From the NCBI RefSeq assembly GCF_023715365.1, contig NZ_JAMBNZ010000006.1, positions 62,001-126,000 on the forward strand: a stretch of 64,000 nt of DNA, in the 5' to 3' direction. Within the stretch, counting starts at the first letter, position 1; every line of letters starts with the position of its first letter. The translations under genes were made by a program, and so were the position numbers. Shown piece by piece: positions 31,656 through 40,323 of this stretch. Below the pieces are notes generated by a model, which had not been told where the DNA came from, ran no database searches, and worked only from the letters and a program-made list of their open reading frames with translations. The DNA is from Georgenia satyanarayanai. GTDB taxonomy: Bacteria > Actinomycetota > Actinomycetes > Actinomycetales > Actinomycetaceae.

Positions 31656-34650
31656 CGGGCGGGGGCGGGCCCGGCACCTCGACGTGGGTGCCGGGCCCGC
31701 CCGCGGCCCGCGGGCCGAGCCGTCCGATCTCGCCGCCGTCGCGGCGGCGGCCCGTCCCGGCGGGCTGAGCACGCGAGAGACCGACCGCGCCCGCCTTGCC
31801 CACGACGCCTCCCACTACCTGCTGCGCCCCCGCGCGATCGTGACCGCGACCTCGGTCGAGCAGGTCGCGGCGGTCATGGCCGCCGCCGGCCGCGCGCCGG
31901 TCCCCGTGCCGCTCACCTTCCGCGCCGGCGGCACGAGTCTGTCCGGCCAGGCGGTGACCGACGGCGTCCTCGTCGACGTGCGCCGCCACCAGCAGGATAT
32001 CGAGGTGCTCGACGACGGCGCCCGCGTGCGCTGCCGCCCCGGTGCTGTCCTGCGACGGGTCAACGGGTCCCTCGCCCGGTACGGCCGCCGCCTGGGCCCG
32101 GACCCCGCGAGCGAGATCGCGTGCACGATCGGCGGTGTCGTCGCCAACAACGCGTCCGGCATGACGTCCGGGACGGCGGCCACCGCCTACCGCACCCTCG
32201 ACTCGATGGTCCTCGCGCTGCCCAGCGGCACGGTCGTCGACACCGCGGCACCGCACGCCGACGCCCTCCTCGCCGCCCGTGAGCCCGACCTCCACGCGGG
32301 CCTGCTGGGCCTGCGGGAACACGTCCGCTCCCGGCCCGACCTGCGCCGCGCGATCGAGCACCAGTTCTCGATGAAGAACACGATGGGCTACGGCATCAAC
32401 GCGCTGCTGGACCACGACTCCGCCGTCGAGATCCTCGCCCACCTCGTCGTCGGCTCGGAGGGGACGCTCGGCTACCTCGCCGAGGTCACCCTGCGCACCG
32501 TCCCGCTGCTCCCGTACGCCGCGACGGCGCTGCTCGTCCTCGACTCGATCGGCTCGGCGACTGCCGCGCTGCCGGCCGTCGCCGCGACCGGTGCGGTGGC
32601 CGTCGAGCTCATGGACGCCGCGGCCCTGCGCGTGGCCCAGCGCGACCCGCGCGCCGACCCGGTCCTGCGCGAGCTGGTGGTGGACGGGCACACCGCGCTG
32701 CTCGTCGAGCTCCAGCACGCCGACCCGGAGGGCCTGGCCGGCATGGTCGCCGATGCCGAGCCGCTCCTGGCGGGCACCGCGCCGGTCGTGGCCACGCCAC
32801 TGAGCACCGAGCCGCGCTCGCGGGCGGGAATGTGGCAGGTGCGCAAGGGCCTGTACGCCGCCGTCGCCGGGGCGCGTCCCACGGGGACGACGGCGATGCT
32901 CGAGGACGTCGTCGTGCCCGGGCCGGCGCTGTCGGGGACCGTGCGCTCGCTCGAGGGGCTGCTCGCCCGGTACGGCTACGCCGACGCGGTGACCTTCGGC
33001 CACGCCAAGGACGCCAACCTCCACTTCATGATCAGCCCCGACCTCGGCGACCCCCGCGCGCGGGACGCCTTCGCCGCCTTCAGTGAGGAGCTCGCCGGCC
33101 TCGTCCTCGACGCCGGCGGCTCGCTCAAGGCGGAGCACGGCACCGGCCGGATGATGGCGCCCTTCGTGCGCCGCCAGTACGGGGACGAGCTGTACGAGGT
33201 GATGCGGGAGATCAAGCGGCTGTGCGACCCGCGCGGCGTCCTCGCGCCCGGCGTCGTCATCAGCGAGGACCCGACCATCCACCTGCGCGACCTCAAGCAG
33301 TACCCGCAGGTGCACCCCGAGCTCGACCGCTGCGTCGAGTGCGGCTTCTGCGAGCCCGCCTGCCCGTCCCGGCACACGACGACGACACCGCGCCAGCGCA
33401 TCGCGCTGCTCCGCGAGGCCGCCGACTCCGGCCCCGAACGGCGCGCGGAGCTCGAGCGCGACTACGACTACGCCGCGGTCCAGACCTGCGCGGCCGACTC
33501 GCTGTGCCGGGTGGCCTGCCCCGTCGACATCGACACCGGCGCTGTGATGAAGCAGCGGCGGGCCGCGGCCAACGGGCCGGTCGCCCAGGCGGTCGGACGC
33601 CGGCTCGCGCAGGCGTGGGAGCCGGCGACTGCGGCACTCCGCGGGGCGCTCGCAGTCGCCGACCACGTGCCCGGGCCGGCCCTGGGGACGGCGACGCGCG
33701 CCGCCCGCGCCGTCGTCGGTCGGGGTGGGCGCGATCTCCTCCCGCAGGTCGACGAGCACCTCCCCGGCCCCGGCCGCCCCCGCAGCCTCCTCCCCGTCCC
33801 TCCCAGCGCCCCCAGCCCCACCCCCTCGCCGGCCCCCACCTCGCCGGCCCCCACCCCCTCGCTTGGCCCCACCCCCTCGCTGAGCGCTGAGTGGTTACCG
33901 GCGCGGCACGACGCGGTCTTCTTCCCTGCCTGCATCGGCTCGCTCTTCGCGGCGGAGGGCGGCGGGCCGGGGGTATCGGCCGCGTTCGTGGCCCTCTGCC
34001 TGCGGGCCGGCGTGCGCCTGGCCGTTCCCGACGGCATCGACGGCCTGTGCTGCGGCACCGTCTGGGAGTCCAAGGGCCTGGTCGACGGCGCGGCCGTGAT
34101 GGCGCACCGGGTCGCGGAGTCCGTGTGGTCGCTGACTGGCGGTGGCCACCTGCCCCTTGTGTGCGACGCGACCAGCTGCACCCACGGGCTGGGCTCGATC
34201 GGCGCTCGGCTCACCGGCGTCGCGGCCGAGCGGTGGGCTCAGGTCCGCGTCGTCGACGCCGTCACCTTCACCCGCGAGCACCTGCTCGGCCGGCTCGAGG
34301 TCCCCGAGGCCGGCCTGCTCGACCGGCTCGCCGTCCACCCCACCTGCTCCTCGGTCCACCTCGGCGCGGTCGAGGACCTCACCGCCGTGGCCGCTTCCGT
34401 GGCCCGCGAGGTGACGGTCCCGGTCGAGTGGGGCTGTTGCGGTACGGCGGGGGACCGCGGGATGCTCCACCCGGAGCTGCCGGCCGGTGCGACCGAGCGG
34501 GAGGCGGCCGAGCTGGCCGCCGTCGAGCGTGAGGAGGGACGCTTCGACGCCTACGCCTCGTGCAACCGCACCTGCGAGATGGGAATGAGCGCCGCGACGG
34601 GGCGCCCCTACCGGCACGTGCTGGAGCTGCTCGAGGAGGCCACGCGCTAG
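31642..34650 (+). CDS. FAD/Fe-S D-lactate dehydrogenase-like oxidoreductase
   Basis: The 1002-residue protein combines an FAD domain (residues about 50-530), a ferredoxin-like part and cysteine-rich CCG domains, as in quinone-linked D-lactate dehydrogenases. FRAGGTSLSGQAVTDG binds FAD, and HAKDANLHFMI and KAEHGTGRM fit the FAD-oxidase C-terminal part. CVECGFCEPACP near 563 and CAADSLCRVACP near 615 are Fe-S sites. GLCCGTVWESKG near 802 and GCCGTAGDRGM near 931 are CCG motifs. A Pro/Ser/Thr linker (about 724-746) is encoded by tandem DNA repeats. The GTG start lies inside the namZ end, so it is translationally coupled. D-lactate is the side product of MurQ, which makes this the likely substrate; glycolate is an alternative. 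Confidence 0.8.
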   Translation: MTPSDGRGRARHLDVGAGPARGPRAEPSDLAAVAAAARPGGLSTRETDRARLAHDASHYLLRPRAIVTATSVEQVAAVMAAAGRAPVPVPLTFRAGGTSLSGQAVTDGVLVDVRRHQQDIEVLDDGARVRCRPGAVLRRVNGSLARYGRRLGPDPASEIACTIGGVVANNASGMTSGTAATAYRTLDSMVLALPSGTVVDTAAPHADALLAAREPDLHAGLLGLREHVRSRPDLRRAIEHQFSMKNTMGYGINALLDHDSAVEILAHLVVGSEGTLGYLAEVTLRTVPLLPYAATALLVLDSIGSATAALPAVAATGAVAVELMDAAALRVAQRDPRADPVLRELVVDGHTALLVELQHADPEGLAGMVADAEPLLAGTAPVVATPLSTEPRSRAGMWQVRKGLYAAVAGARPTGTTAMLEDVVVPGPALSGTVRSLEGLLARYGYADAVTFGHAKDANLHFMISPDLGDPRARDAFAAFSEELAGLVLDAGGSLKAEHGTGRMMAPFVRRQYGDELYEVMREIKRLCDPRGVLAPGVVISEDPTIHLRDLKQYPQVHPELDRCVECGFCEPACPSRHTTTTPRQRIALLREAADSGPERRAELERDYDYAAVQTCAADSLCRVACPVDIDTGAVMKQRRAAANGPVAQAVGRRLAQAWEPATAALRGALAVADHVPGPALGTATRAARAVVGRGGRDLLPQVDEHLPGPGRPRSLLPVPPSAPSPTPSPAPTSPAPTPSLGPTPSLSAEWLPARHDAVFFPACIGSLFAAEGGGPGVSAAFVALCLRAGVRLAVPDGIDGLCCGTVWESKGLVDGAAVMAHRVAESVWSLTGGGHLPLVCDATSCTHGLGSIGARLTGVAAERWAQVRVVDAVTFTREHLLGRLEVPEAGLLDRLAVHPTCSSVHLGAVEDLTAVAASVAREVTVPVEWGCCGTAGDRGMLHPELPAGATEREAAELAAVEREEGRFDAYASCNRTCEMGMSAATGRPYRHVLELLEEATR

Positions 34651-34731
34651 CGCCGCGAAGGTCCGACCCATCCGGGTGCCCGTGTGCTCCGAACCCCAGG
34701 TGACAGCGCAGGACCACCCTGGAGGAATAAC

Positions 34732-36051
34732 ATGAGCACGCTCCGCCCCACCCGTACCTCGGCCGCCGTCGCAGCGGCGCTCGCGCTGACCCTGAGCCTG
34801 ACGGCTTGCGGCGCCGGCACCGACGAGGACACCGGCAGCACGCCCACCCAGCAGGAGACGACGACGATGGCGCCGGAGGAGACCGACGCCATGGAGGGCG
34901 GCGACATGAGCGCCGTCATGCCCATGGGCACCGGCGACCCCTTCGCCGACGCCCGCACGGCCGCGCAGCACATGCCCGAGACCGCCGCGACGCTCGCGGC
35001 CGGCTTCGTTGCCGCGCTCGACATCCCGGGGGAGGTGGACTCCGACGCCGCCGCGCTGCGGGCCATGATGACCTCTCTGCTGCAGGAGCACGTCTACCTC
35101 GCCGGGATGACCGTGGCGACGGGTTACACGGCCGGGCTGGACTCCCCGGAGTTCGAGGCAGCCGCGGCGACGCTCGACGTCAACTCCGTCGCGCTCGCCG
35201 ACGCCGTCGGCTCCCTCGCCGGTGACGAGCAGGGCGAGGCCTTCCTCGCCCTGTGGCGTGAGCACATCGGCTACTTCGTCGACTACGCGGCCGCCGCCGC
35301 GGAGGGTGACGACGCCGGCAAGGAGGCCGCGCTCGAGGACCTGCAGGCCTACACGCAGGATGCCGGCGCCTTCTTCGAGGAGGTGAGCGGCGGTGAGCTT
35401 CCCGCCGCGGACATCGCCGCCTCGCTCGAGATGCACGTGTCGACGCTCGGCGCCGCCATCGACGACCTCGCCGCGGGCAGCCCCGAGGCGTACGCCTCGC
35501 TGCGCGAGGCCGCCGGGCACGTCACCGAGGCGGCCGCGGTCATCTCCGGCGGCCTCGCCACGGCGACCGAGATGTCCGGTGACCCCGCGGACGAGGCCTC
35601 GACCCTCCGCGCGGACCTCACCGCGCTGCTCCAGGAGCACGTCTACCTTGCCGGCGTCGCCGTCTTCACCGCCTACACCACCGAGGGCGGGACCGAGTCG
35701 GAGGCCTTCACGGCCGCCGCCGAGGTGCTCGACGCCAACACCGTCGCGCTCGCCGACGCCGTCGGCTCGCTGGCCGGCCCGGAGCAGGGCGAGGCGTTCC
35801 TCGGCCTGTGGCGCGAGCACATCGGCTACTTCGTCGACTACGCCGTCGCCATCTCGACCGGTGACGAGGAGGCCGCGGACATGGCCCTCACCGAGCTCGA
35901 CTCCTACCGCGGCGAGGCCGGTGCCTTCTTCGAGGAGATCTCCGGAGGCGAGCTGCCCGCCGACGCCGTCGCCGAGGGCCTGGCCATGCACGTCCAGACC
36001 CTCGCCGGCGCGATCGACTCGCTCAACGCCGCACTCGTCCAGGGCTCCTGA
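34732..36051 (+). CDS. Lipoprotein with two tandem helical repeats, unknown function
   Basis: I do not recognise this 439-residue protein. It has a lipoprotein signal with lipobox SLTAC near residue 23, then an acidic Thr/Met-rich linker. Two similar halves follow (about 95-245 and 286-430). Each has LLQEHVYLAG, a VALADAVGSLAG segment, EQGEAFL-LWREHIGYFVDYA and FFEE-SGGELPAD. The conserved His and Glu residues in each half could bind metal. GGAGG precedes the ATG. sigK and its anti-sigma gene follow directly, so it may belong to their regulon; that is inference. Confidence 0.72.
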   Translation: MSTLRPTRTSAAVAAALALTLSLTACGAGTDEDTGSTPTQQETTTMAPEETDAMEGGDMSAVMPMGTGDPFADARTAAQHMPETAATLAAGFVAALDIPGEVDSDAAALRAMMTSLLQEHVYLAGMTVATGYTAGLDSPEFEAAAATLDVNSVALADAVGSLAGDEQGEAFLALWREHIGYFVDYAAAAAEGDDAGKEAALEDLQAYTQDAGAFFEEVSGGELPAADIAASLEMHVSTLGAAIDDLAAGSPEAYASLREAAGHVTEAAAVISGGLATATEMSGDPADEASTLRADLTALLQEHVYLAGVAVFTAYTTEGGTESEAFTAAAEVLDANTVALADAVGSLAGPEQGEAFLGLWREHIGYFVDYAVAISTGDEEAADMALTELDSYRGEAGAFFEEISGGELPADAVAEGLAMHVQTLAGAIDSLNAALVQGS

Positions 36052-36060
36052 CGGTCTTCC

Positions 36061-36091
36061 GGGCGGCGGGCGGTCCTCCCGCCCGCCGTCC
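36061..36091. terminator. GC-rich hairpin between the lipoprotein gene and sigK
   Basis: GGGCGGCGGGCGG (36061-36073) pairs with CCGCCCGCCGTCC (36079-36091) over 13 positions with one G-T wobble and a five-base loop. It begins 10 bases after the lipoprotein stop and ends 28 bases before the sigK start. Confidence 0.5.
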
Positions 36092-36118
36092 GGGCCCGCC
36101 GTCGGGCACACTTGCCCG

Positions 36119-36718
36119 ATGAGCGCCCTCGGTCCCGGACGTGCCGGCACGCCGGCCTCGCCGGGCACCCCGGACCTCGCCGCGCTCATGGCACGGGTCG
36201 CGGTCGGGAACAGGGAGGCCTTCACCCTCGTGTACGACGCGACCGCCCCGGCCGTCTACGGCACCGCCCGGCGCGTCCTGCGCGACCCGGACCTCGCGGC
36301 CGAGGTCACCCAGGAGGTCATGGTCGAGGTGTGGCGCACTGCCACCCGCTTCGACCCGGCGCGCGGCAGTGCCCGGGCCTGGGTGACGACCATCGGCCAC
36401 CGCCGCGCCGTCGACCGCGTGCGGGCCGTGCAGGCCCAGCGAACCCGCGACGACCTCGCCGCCCAGCGCGAGTACTCACCCCCCTTCGACGACGTCCAGG
36501 AGAGCGTGGAGCGTGACGTGGAGCAGACCCGGGTGCGCGAGTGCCTCGAGAGCCTCAGCGACCTCCAGCGTGACGCCGTCGTCCGCGCGTTCTACCGGGG
36601 ACGCACGTACCGTGAGGTGGCCGAGGACCTCAGCGTCGCGCTCCCCACCGTGAAGTCGCGGATCCGCGACGGCCTGACCCGGCTCCGCCTCTGCCTGGGG
36701 GTGGACGACCATGCGTGA
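36119..36718 (+). CDS. sigK: ECF RNA polymerase sigma factor, SigK type
   Basis: The 199-residue protein has sigma region 2 (about 30-95; FTLVYDATAPAVYGTARRVL, DPDLAAEVTQEVMVEVWRT) and region 4 (about 130-190; LESLSDLQRDAVVRAFYRGRTYREVAEDL with the VALPTVKSRIRDGLTRL helix-turn-helix). The order and the neighbouring anti-sigma of RskA type mark it as the SigK (ECF19) group. It would redirect RNA polymerase when the membrane anti-sigma releases it. It overlaps rskA by eight bases. The start ATG at 36119 was chosen because it gives the usual length. Confidence 0.88.
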   Translation: MSALGPGRAGTPASPGTPDLAALMARVAVGNREAFTLVYDATAPAVYGTARRVLRDPDLAAEVTQEVMVEVWRTATRFDPARGSARAWVTTIGHRRAVDRVRAVQAQRTRDDLAAQREYSPPFDDVQESVERDVEQTRVRECLESLSDLQRDAVVRAFYRGRTYREVAEDLSVALPTVKSRIRDGLTRLRLCLGVDDHA

Positions 36719-37451
36719 GGACGAGCTGCGGGAGCTGCTGCCCGCGTGGGCGCTGGACGCGGTCACCCCCGAGGAGGCCGCCGCCGTCGACCGTGCCGTG
36801 GCCGCGGACCCGGCGCTCGCCCAGGAGGCGCACACGCTCCGCGAGGTCGCTGCCCTCCTCGCGGTGGGCATGAGCGAGACCCCACCCGCCGCCCTCCGGG
36901 CCGACGTCCTCGACCGCGTGGCCCGCACCCCTCAGGACGGGACCGGGACCGGGACCGACGCCGAGGACGACGGCGTCGTCGTCGACCTCGCGCGCGTCCG
37001 TGCGCGACGCCGCGACCGGTGGCTCGTCGCAGCGGTGGTGCTCGCGGCGGCAGCGGTGCCCGGCGTCATCGCGGTCCAGCAGTACGAGCGCGCCACGCAG
37101 GCCGAGGAGCAACTGACGACCGTGGCCGAGGCGCTCGCAGAACCGGGGGCCCAGCTCCTTGCCGCGGACGTCGCCGGGGGTGGGCGGGCCGTCGCCGTCG
37201 TCGGCTCCGACACCTCGGTGTTCTCCGCCCGCGACCTGCCCCCGCTCACGAGCGAGGAGGTCTACCAGCTGTGGGTCGTCGACGACGGCGGGGCACGCTC
37301 CGCCGGGGTGCTCACCGTGGCCTCGGGTCACGCCGACGCCGAGCTCGCCGACCTCCCGGACGGGGCGACGATCGCGATGACGGTCGAGCCGATGGGCGGG
37401 TCGACCCAGCCCACGAGCGACCCCGTGGTCGCGCTCGCAGCGTCCGGCTGA
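36711..37451 (+). CDS. rskA: Membrane anti-sigma-K factor
   Basis: The 246-residue protein holds SigK at the membrane. The N-terminal half has a zinc-less anti-sigma region (LLPAWALDAVTPEEAAAVDRAV). One membrane span lies near residues 102-122 (WLVAAVVLAAAAVPGVIAV), and an outside RskA domain (130-246) carries VYQLWVVDDGGARSAGVL and AMTVEPMGGSTQPTSDPV, the typical block of this family. Signal-dependent cleavage would free SigK. It overlaps sigK by eight bases, so the two are coupled. Confidence 0.88.
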   Translation: MREDELRELLPAWALDAVTPEEAAAVDRAVAADPALAQEAHTLREVAALLAVGMSETPPAALRADVLDRVARTPQDGTGTGTDAEDDGVVVDLARVRARRRDRWLVAAVVLAAAAVPGVIAVQQYERATQAEEQLTTVAEALAEPGAQLLAADVAGGGRAVAVVGSDTSVFSARDLPPLTSEEVYQLWVVDDGGARSAGVLTVASGHADAELADLPDGATIAMTVEPMGGSTQPTSDPVVALAASG

Positions 37452-37522
37452 GTCGGCCCGCGGGGCGCCGCAGAGACGTCGCGTACAGTGATTGAGCCGC
37501 ACTGACGCCTCAGAGGAGACCT

Positions 37523-38356
37523 GTGACCGACCGTCCTGTCCGCCGCCGGAAGCCCCAGACCGTGCTCGAGGTGATCCGCCGCGAGCAACTCACCCCGCAC
37601 ATGGTCCGGCTGCACATCGGTGGCCCGAACTTCGCCGCCTTCGAGGCCAGCGAGTTCGCCGACAGCTACGTCAAGATCTTCTTCGTCAAGCCCGAGCTCG
37701 GCCTCGAGCCGCCCTACGACGTCGCCGCCCTGCGCGAGCACCTCGCACCGCAGGACTTACCGGTCACCCGTACGTACACCGTGCGCGAGGTCAACGCCGC
37801 GGAGCAGTGGCTGGCGATCGACTTCGTCGTCCACGGCGCGGAGGGCCTGGCCGGCCCGTGGGCCGAGCGGGTCCAGCCGGGTGAGCGCGTGGTCCTCTCC
37901 GGGCCCGGGGGTGCCTTCACCCCCGACCCGACGGCGGACTGGCACCTGTTCCTGGGCGACGAGTCCTCCCTCCCCGCGATCGCCGCCTCCCTCGAGGTGC
38001 TGCCCGCGGAGTCGGTGGGTACCGCGCTCATCGAGGTCGGCGGGCCGCAGGACGAGCTGCCCCTGCGCGCTCCCGCGGGCGTCGAGGTGCGCTGGCTGCA
38101 CCGCGGCAGCGCCCCGGCCGGCACGACGACGCTCCTCGCCGACGCCGCCGCCACCCTGCCCTGGCGCGAGGGCCGGGTCTGCGCCTTTGCCCACGGCGAG
38201 CGCGAGGCGGTCAAGGCACTGCGCGACGTCCTCTTCTCTCACCGGGAGCTCGAGCGCTCGCAGGTCTCGATCTCCGGGTACTGGGCCTACGGCCGCACTG
38301 AGGACAAGTTCCAGGCCGAGAAGCGCGAACCGGTGGGCCAGATCTTCACCGACTGA
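37523..38356 (+). CDS. Siderophore-interacting protein (FAD ferric reductase)
   Basis: The 277-residue cytoplasmic flavoprotein has an N-terminal FAD domain with TPHMVRLHIGG and RTYTVREVN (the RxYT FAD motif) followed by GPWAERVQPGE and SGPGGAF. The C-terminal NAD(P)H part has LFLGDESSLPAIAASLE and SGYWAYGRTEDKF, the usual end of SIP proteins. These reduce ferric siderophores to release iron. The start is GTG at 37523 with AGAGGAG upstream. I saw no convincing DtxR/IdeR box before it, and no siderophore uptake genes lie in the window. Confidence 0.88.
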   Translation: MTDRPVRRRKPQTVLEVIRREQLTPHMVRLHIGGPNFAAFEASEFADSYVKIFFVKPELGLEPPYDVAALREHLAPQDLPVTRTYTVREVNAAEQWLAIDFVVHGAEGLAGPWAERVQPGERVVLSGPGGAFTPDPTADWHLFLGDESSLPAIAASLEVLPAESVGTALIEVGGPQDELPLRAPAGVEVRWLHRGSAPAGTTTLLADAAATLPWREGRVCAFAHGEREAVKALRDVLFSHRELERSQVSISGYWAYGRTEDKFQAEKREPVGQIFTD

Positions 38357-38415
38357 CGCCTACTCCCGGCTCCTGCCAGGCGAGCGGCGACGGTCACGGG
38401 GTGGCATGGTGCCGA

Positions 38416-38454
38416 GACGTTAGATTGATCCGCCTGGTGGATCAATCTAACGTC
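38416..38454. terminator. Perfect 16-bp inverted repeat between convergent genes
   Basis: GACGTTAGATTGATCC (38416-38431) and GGATCAATCTAACGTC (38439-38454) are exact complements around a seven-base spacer that can itself nearly pair. Its AT content is well above its surroundings. It lies between the ends of the convergent siderophore and kinase genes and would serve both as terminator. A role as protein site is possible. Confidence 0.6.
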
Positions 38455-38489
38455 CCGCGCTCAGCACCCCCTGCGGCCCCCGCCCCGGC

Positions 38490-39413
38490 TCAGTGCAGGG
38501 TGAGGAGCGGCTCGGCAGACTGTAGGCCGCCGGCGAGCGCGCGGCGGGCGAGCGTCTCGGCCCCGTCGAGCGACGTGCCGCGCGGCGGTTCGAGGACGAC
38601 GTCGGGACGCTGCGCCGCCAGCTCCTCGCGCATCGCCTCGAGCACCACGGCCGCCCCGAAGATCCCCCCGGTCCACGAGGCGAGCGGCGGCACCGGCGGG
38701 CGGATGGCAGCGACGAGGCTGCGGGCGAGCTCGCGGCCGGCGAGCCGGAGCAGCGCGCGGCACATGCCGTCGTCGTCCGCGGCGAGGGCGACGACGTCGG
38801 GCACGACGGAGGCGAGCACCCCGGCCCGGTCCTCACGCGTGTAGATCTGCCGCGGCCACGACTCGGGCCCCCCGAGCCGGGAGACGGTGGCGGCGAGGAG
38901 CGCGGCGGCGTCGGACCGGCGCCCGTCGTGCTGCTCGAGCGCGGCTTGCAGCGCCCGCATACCGATCCACGAGCCGGAGCCGGCGTCACCGAGGACGTGG
39001 CCCCAGCCGTCGACCTTGCGCCAGCAGTCGGCGAGGTCGGTGCCCAGCGCCGTCGAGCCGGTGCCGGTGAGGACGACGGCGCCCGGCCGGCCGCCGAGCG
39101 CCCCGACGGCGGAGGTGACGGCGTCGGAGGCGACGACGGTGCGCACGTCGCCGACGGCGGCGCGGACGGCGTCGAGCACCACCTGCGGCCCGTCGGAGAG
39201 GGTGAGGATCCCGCTGGAGCCCACGCACACGGCGTCGACGTCCCCGGCGCGCACGCCCAGCGCCTCGACGAGCGCGGTGACGAGCGGCGCCGCGACGAGC
39301 CCTCCCGCGCTCACCCGCAGGCGCTCGCCGCTCGCCTCCCGCGCGCCACCCGGACCGGCCAGGCGCGCGCGGGAGCCGGAGCCGCCGAGGTCGACGGCGA
39401 GGATCGTGCTCAC
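38490..39413 (-). CDS. BadF/BcrA-type amino-sugar kinase (GlcNAc/MurNAc kinase candidate)
   Basis: The 307-residue ASKHA-fold kinase begins ILAVDLGGSGSRARLAG (phosphate 1 motif). Further on are VLTGTGSTALG and VDGWGHVLGDAGSGSWIGMRAL, the pattern of N-acetylglucosamine kinases and of clostridial MurK, which phosphorylates both GlcNAc and MurNAc. A GTG start lies 4 bp after the preceding permease stop. It is the last gene of the murQ operon, so MurNAc 6-phosphorylation to feed MurQ is the natural role. GlcNAc may also be a substrate. The identification is by family and context. Confidence 0.8.
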   Translation of the reverse strand: MSTILAVDLGGSGSRARLAGPGGAREASGERLRVSAGGLVAAPLVTALVEALGVRAGDVDAVCVGSSGILTLSDGPQVVLDAVRAAVGDVRTVVASDAVTSAVGALGGRPGAVVLTGTGSTALGTDLADCWRKVDGWGHVLGDAGSGSWIGMRALQAALEQHDGRRSDAAALLAATVSRLGGPESWPRQIYTREDRAGVLASVVPDVVALAADDDGMCRALLRLAGRELARSLVAAIRPPVPPLASWTGGIFGAAVVLEAMREELAAQRPDVVLEPPRGTSLDGAETLARRALAGGLQSAEPLLTLH

Positions 39414-39417
39414 GCCG

Positions 39418-40323
39418 CTACTTTCCCATCCCCGCCGTGAGGCCGGCGATGATCTGCCGAGTCGCGACGAGGAAGAGGAAGATGAGCGGCACGGTGGCGA
39501 TGACGAGCCCGGCGAAGAGCGTGGACCAGTCGGTCTGGTACTCCCCGAAGAAGCTCGTCAGCCCCACCGGCAGCGTGTACTTGTCCTGGTTGCGGATGAG
39601 GATGAGCGGGTAGAAGAAGTCGTTCCAGATCGGCACGAAGCGGAAGACGACCACCGTGGCGATCGCCGGCCGCACGAGCGGGGCCATGACGCTCCAGAAC
39701 ATCCGCAGCGGCCCGGCGCCGTCGAGCCGTGCCGCCTCCTCCAGCTCCCCGGGAAGCTGGCGGAAGAAGGTGGTGAGCACGAAGATCGAGAACGGCACGC
39801 TCACCGCCGCGTAGACCATGACGAGGCCGATCCGCGTCGAGACGAGCCCGAAGGAGTCGAGCAGGTAGAAGATCGGCACGATCATGAGGAAGACCGGCAT
39901 CATGAGGCCCGAGACGAAGACCGCCTCGATGACCGACATGAGCCTCCCCTTGGCGCGGGCCAGCGCGTAGGCGGCGAGCAGCGACACCGCCGTCGCGATG
40001 AGCACCGAGGAGACGGTGACGACGATCGAGTTGAGGAAGTACGTCGAGAACGACGCCTCGATCCACGCCCGCTGGTAGCTCGTGAAGTCCGGCTGCAGCG
40101 GCAGGCCGAGGGGCTGGGTGGCCAGCTCCCGGTTCGTCCGCAGCGAGTTCAGCAGCATGATGAGCAGCGGCACGACGGCGACGGCGGCGTAGAGCCACAG
40201 CGCCGTCGTCGTCATCGCCGCGGCCCAACCCCGGTCCCGGCGCCCGCGGCGCGGACGCTCGGTGGGGTCGGTGACGACGGGCGGCAGGCCGCCCGGACGG
40301 CGCGTCGCGGGGGCGGTGGTCAC
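39418..40323 (-). CDS. Sugar ABC transporter permease, MalG type
   Basis: The 301-residue inner-membrane permease has six predicted spans and the ATPase-coupling EAA loop LPGELEEAARLDGAGPLRMFWSVMAPLVRPA near residue 190. The C-terminal helix block TLFAGLVIATVPLIFLFLV is typical of MalG-type carbohydrate permeases. The GTG start overlaps the MalF-type gene by four bases (GTGA). No ATPase gene lies in the operon. Such CUT1 systems in actinobacteria usually use a shared ATPase (MsiK-like) encoded elsewhere. Confidence 0.9.
   Translation of the reverse strand: MTTAPATRRPGGLPPVVTDPTERPRRGRRDRGWAAAMTTTALWLYAAVAVVPLLIMLLNSLRTNRELATQPLGLPLQPDFTSYQRAWIEASFSTYFLNSIVVTVSSVLIATAVSLLAAYALARAKGRLMSVIEAVFVSGLMMPVFLMIVPIFYLLDSFGLVSTRIGLVMVYAAVSVPFSIFVLTTFFRQLPGELEEAARLDGAGPLRMFWSVMAPLVRPAIATVVVFRFVPIWNDFFYPLILIRNQDKYTLPVGLTSFFGEYQTDWSTLFAGLVIATVPLIFLFLVATRQIIAGLTAGMGK

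Noticed and set aside
31327-33759. Minus-strand open frame of 810 codons opposite the lactate dehydrogenase-like gene
   Set aside because: No domain or motif, and antisense to a clear gene.
37452-37522. Possible iron-regulator (DtxR/IdeR) box before the siderophore-interacting protein
   Set aside because: No TTAGG-type inverted repeat found; the resemblance was limited to a few bases.
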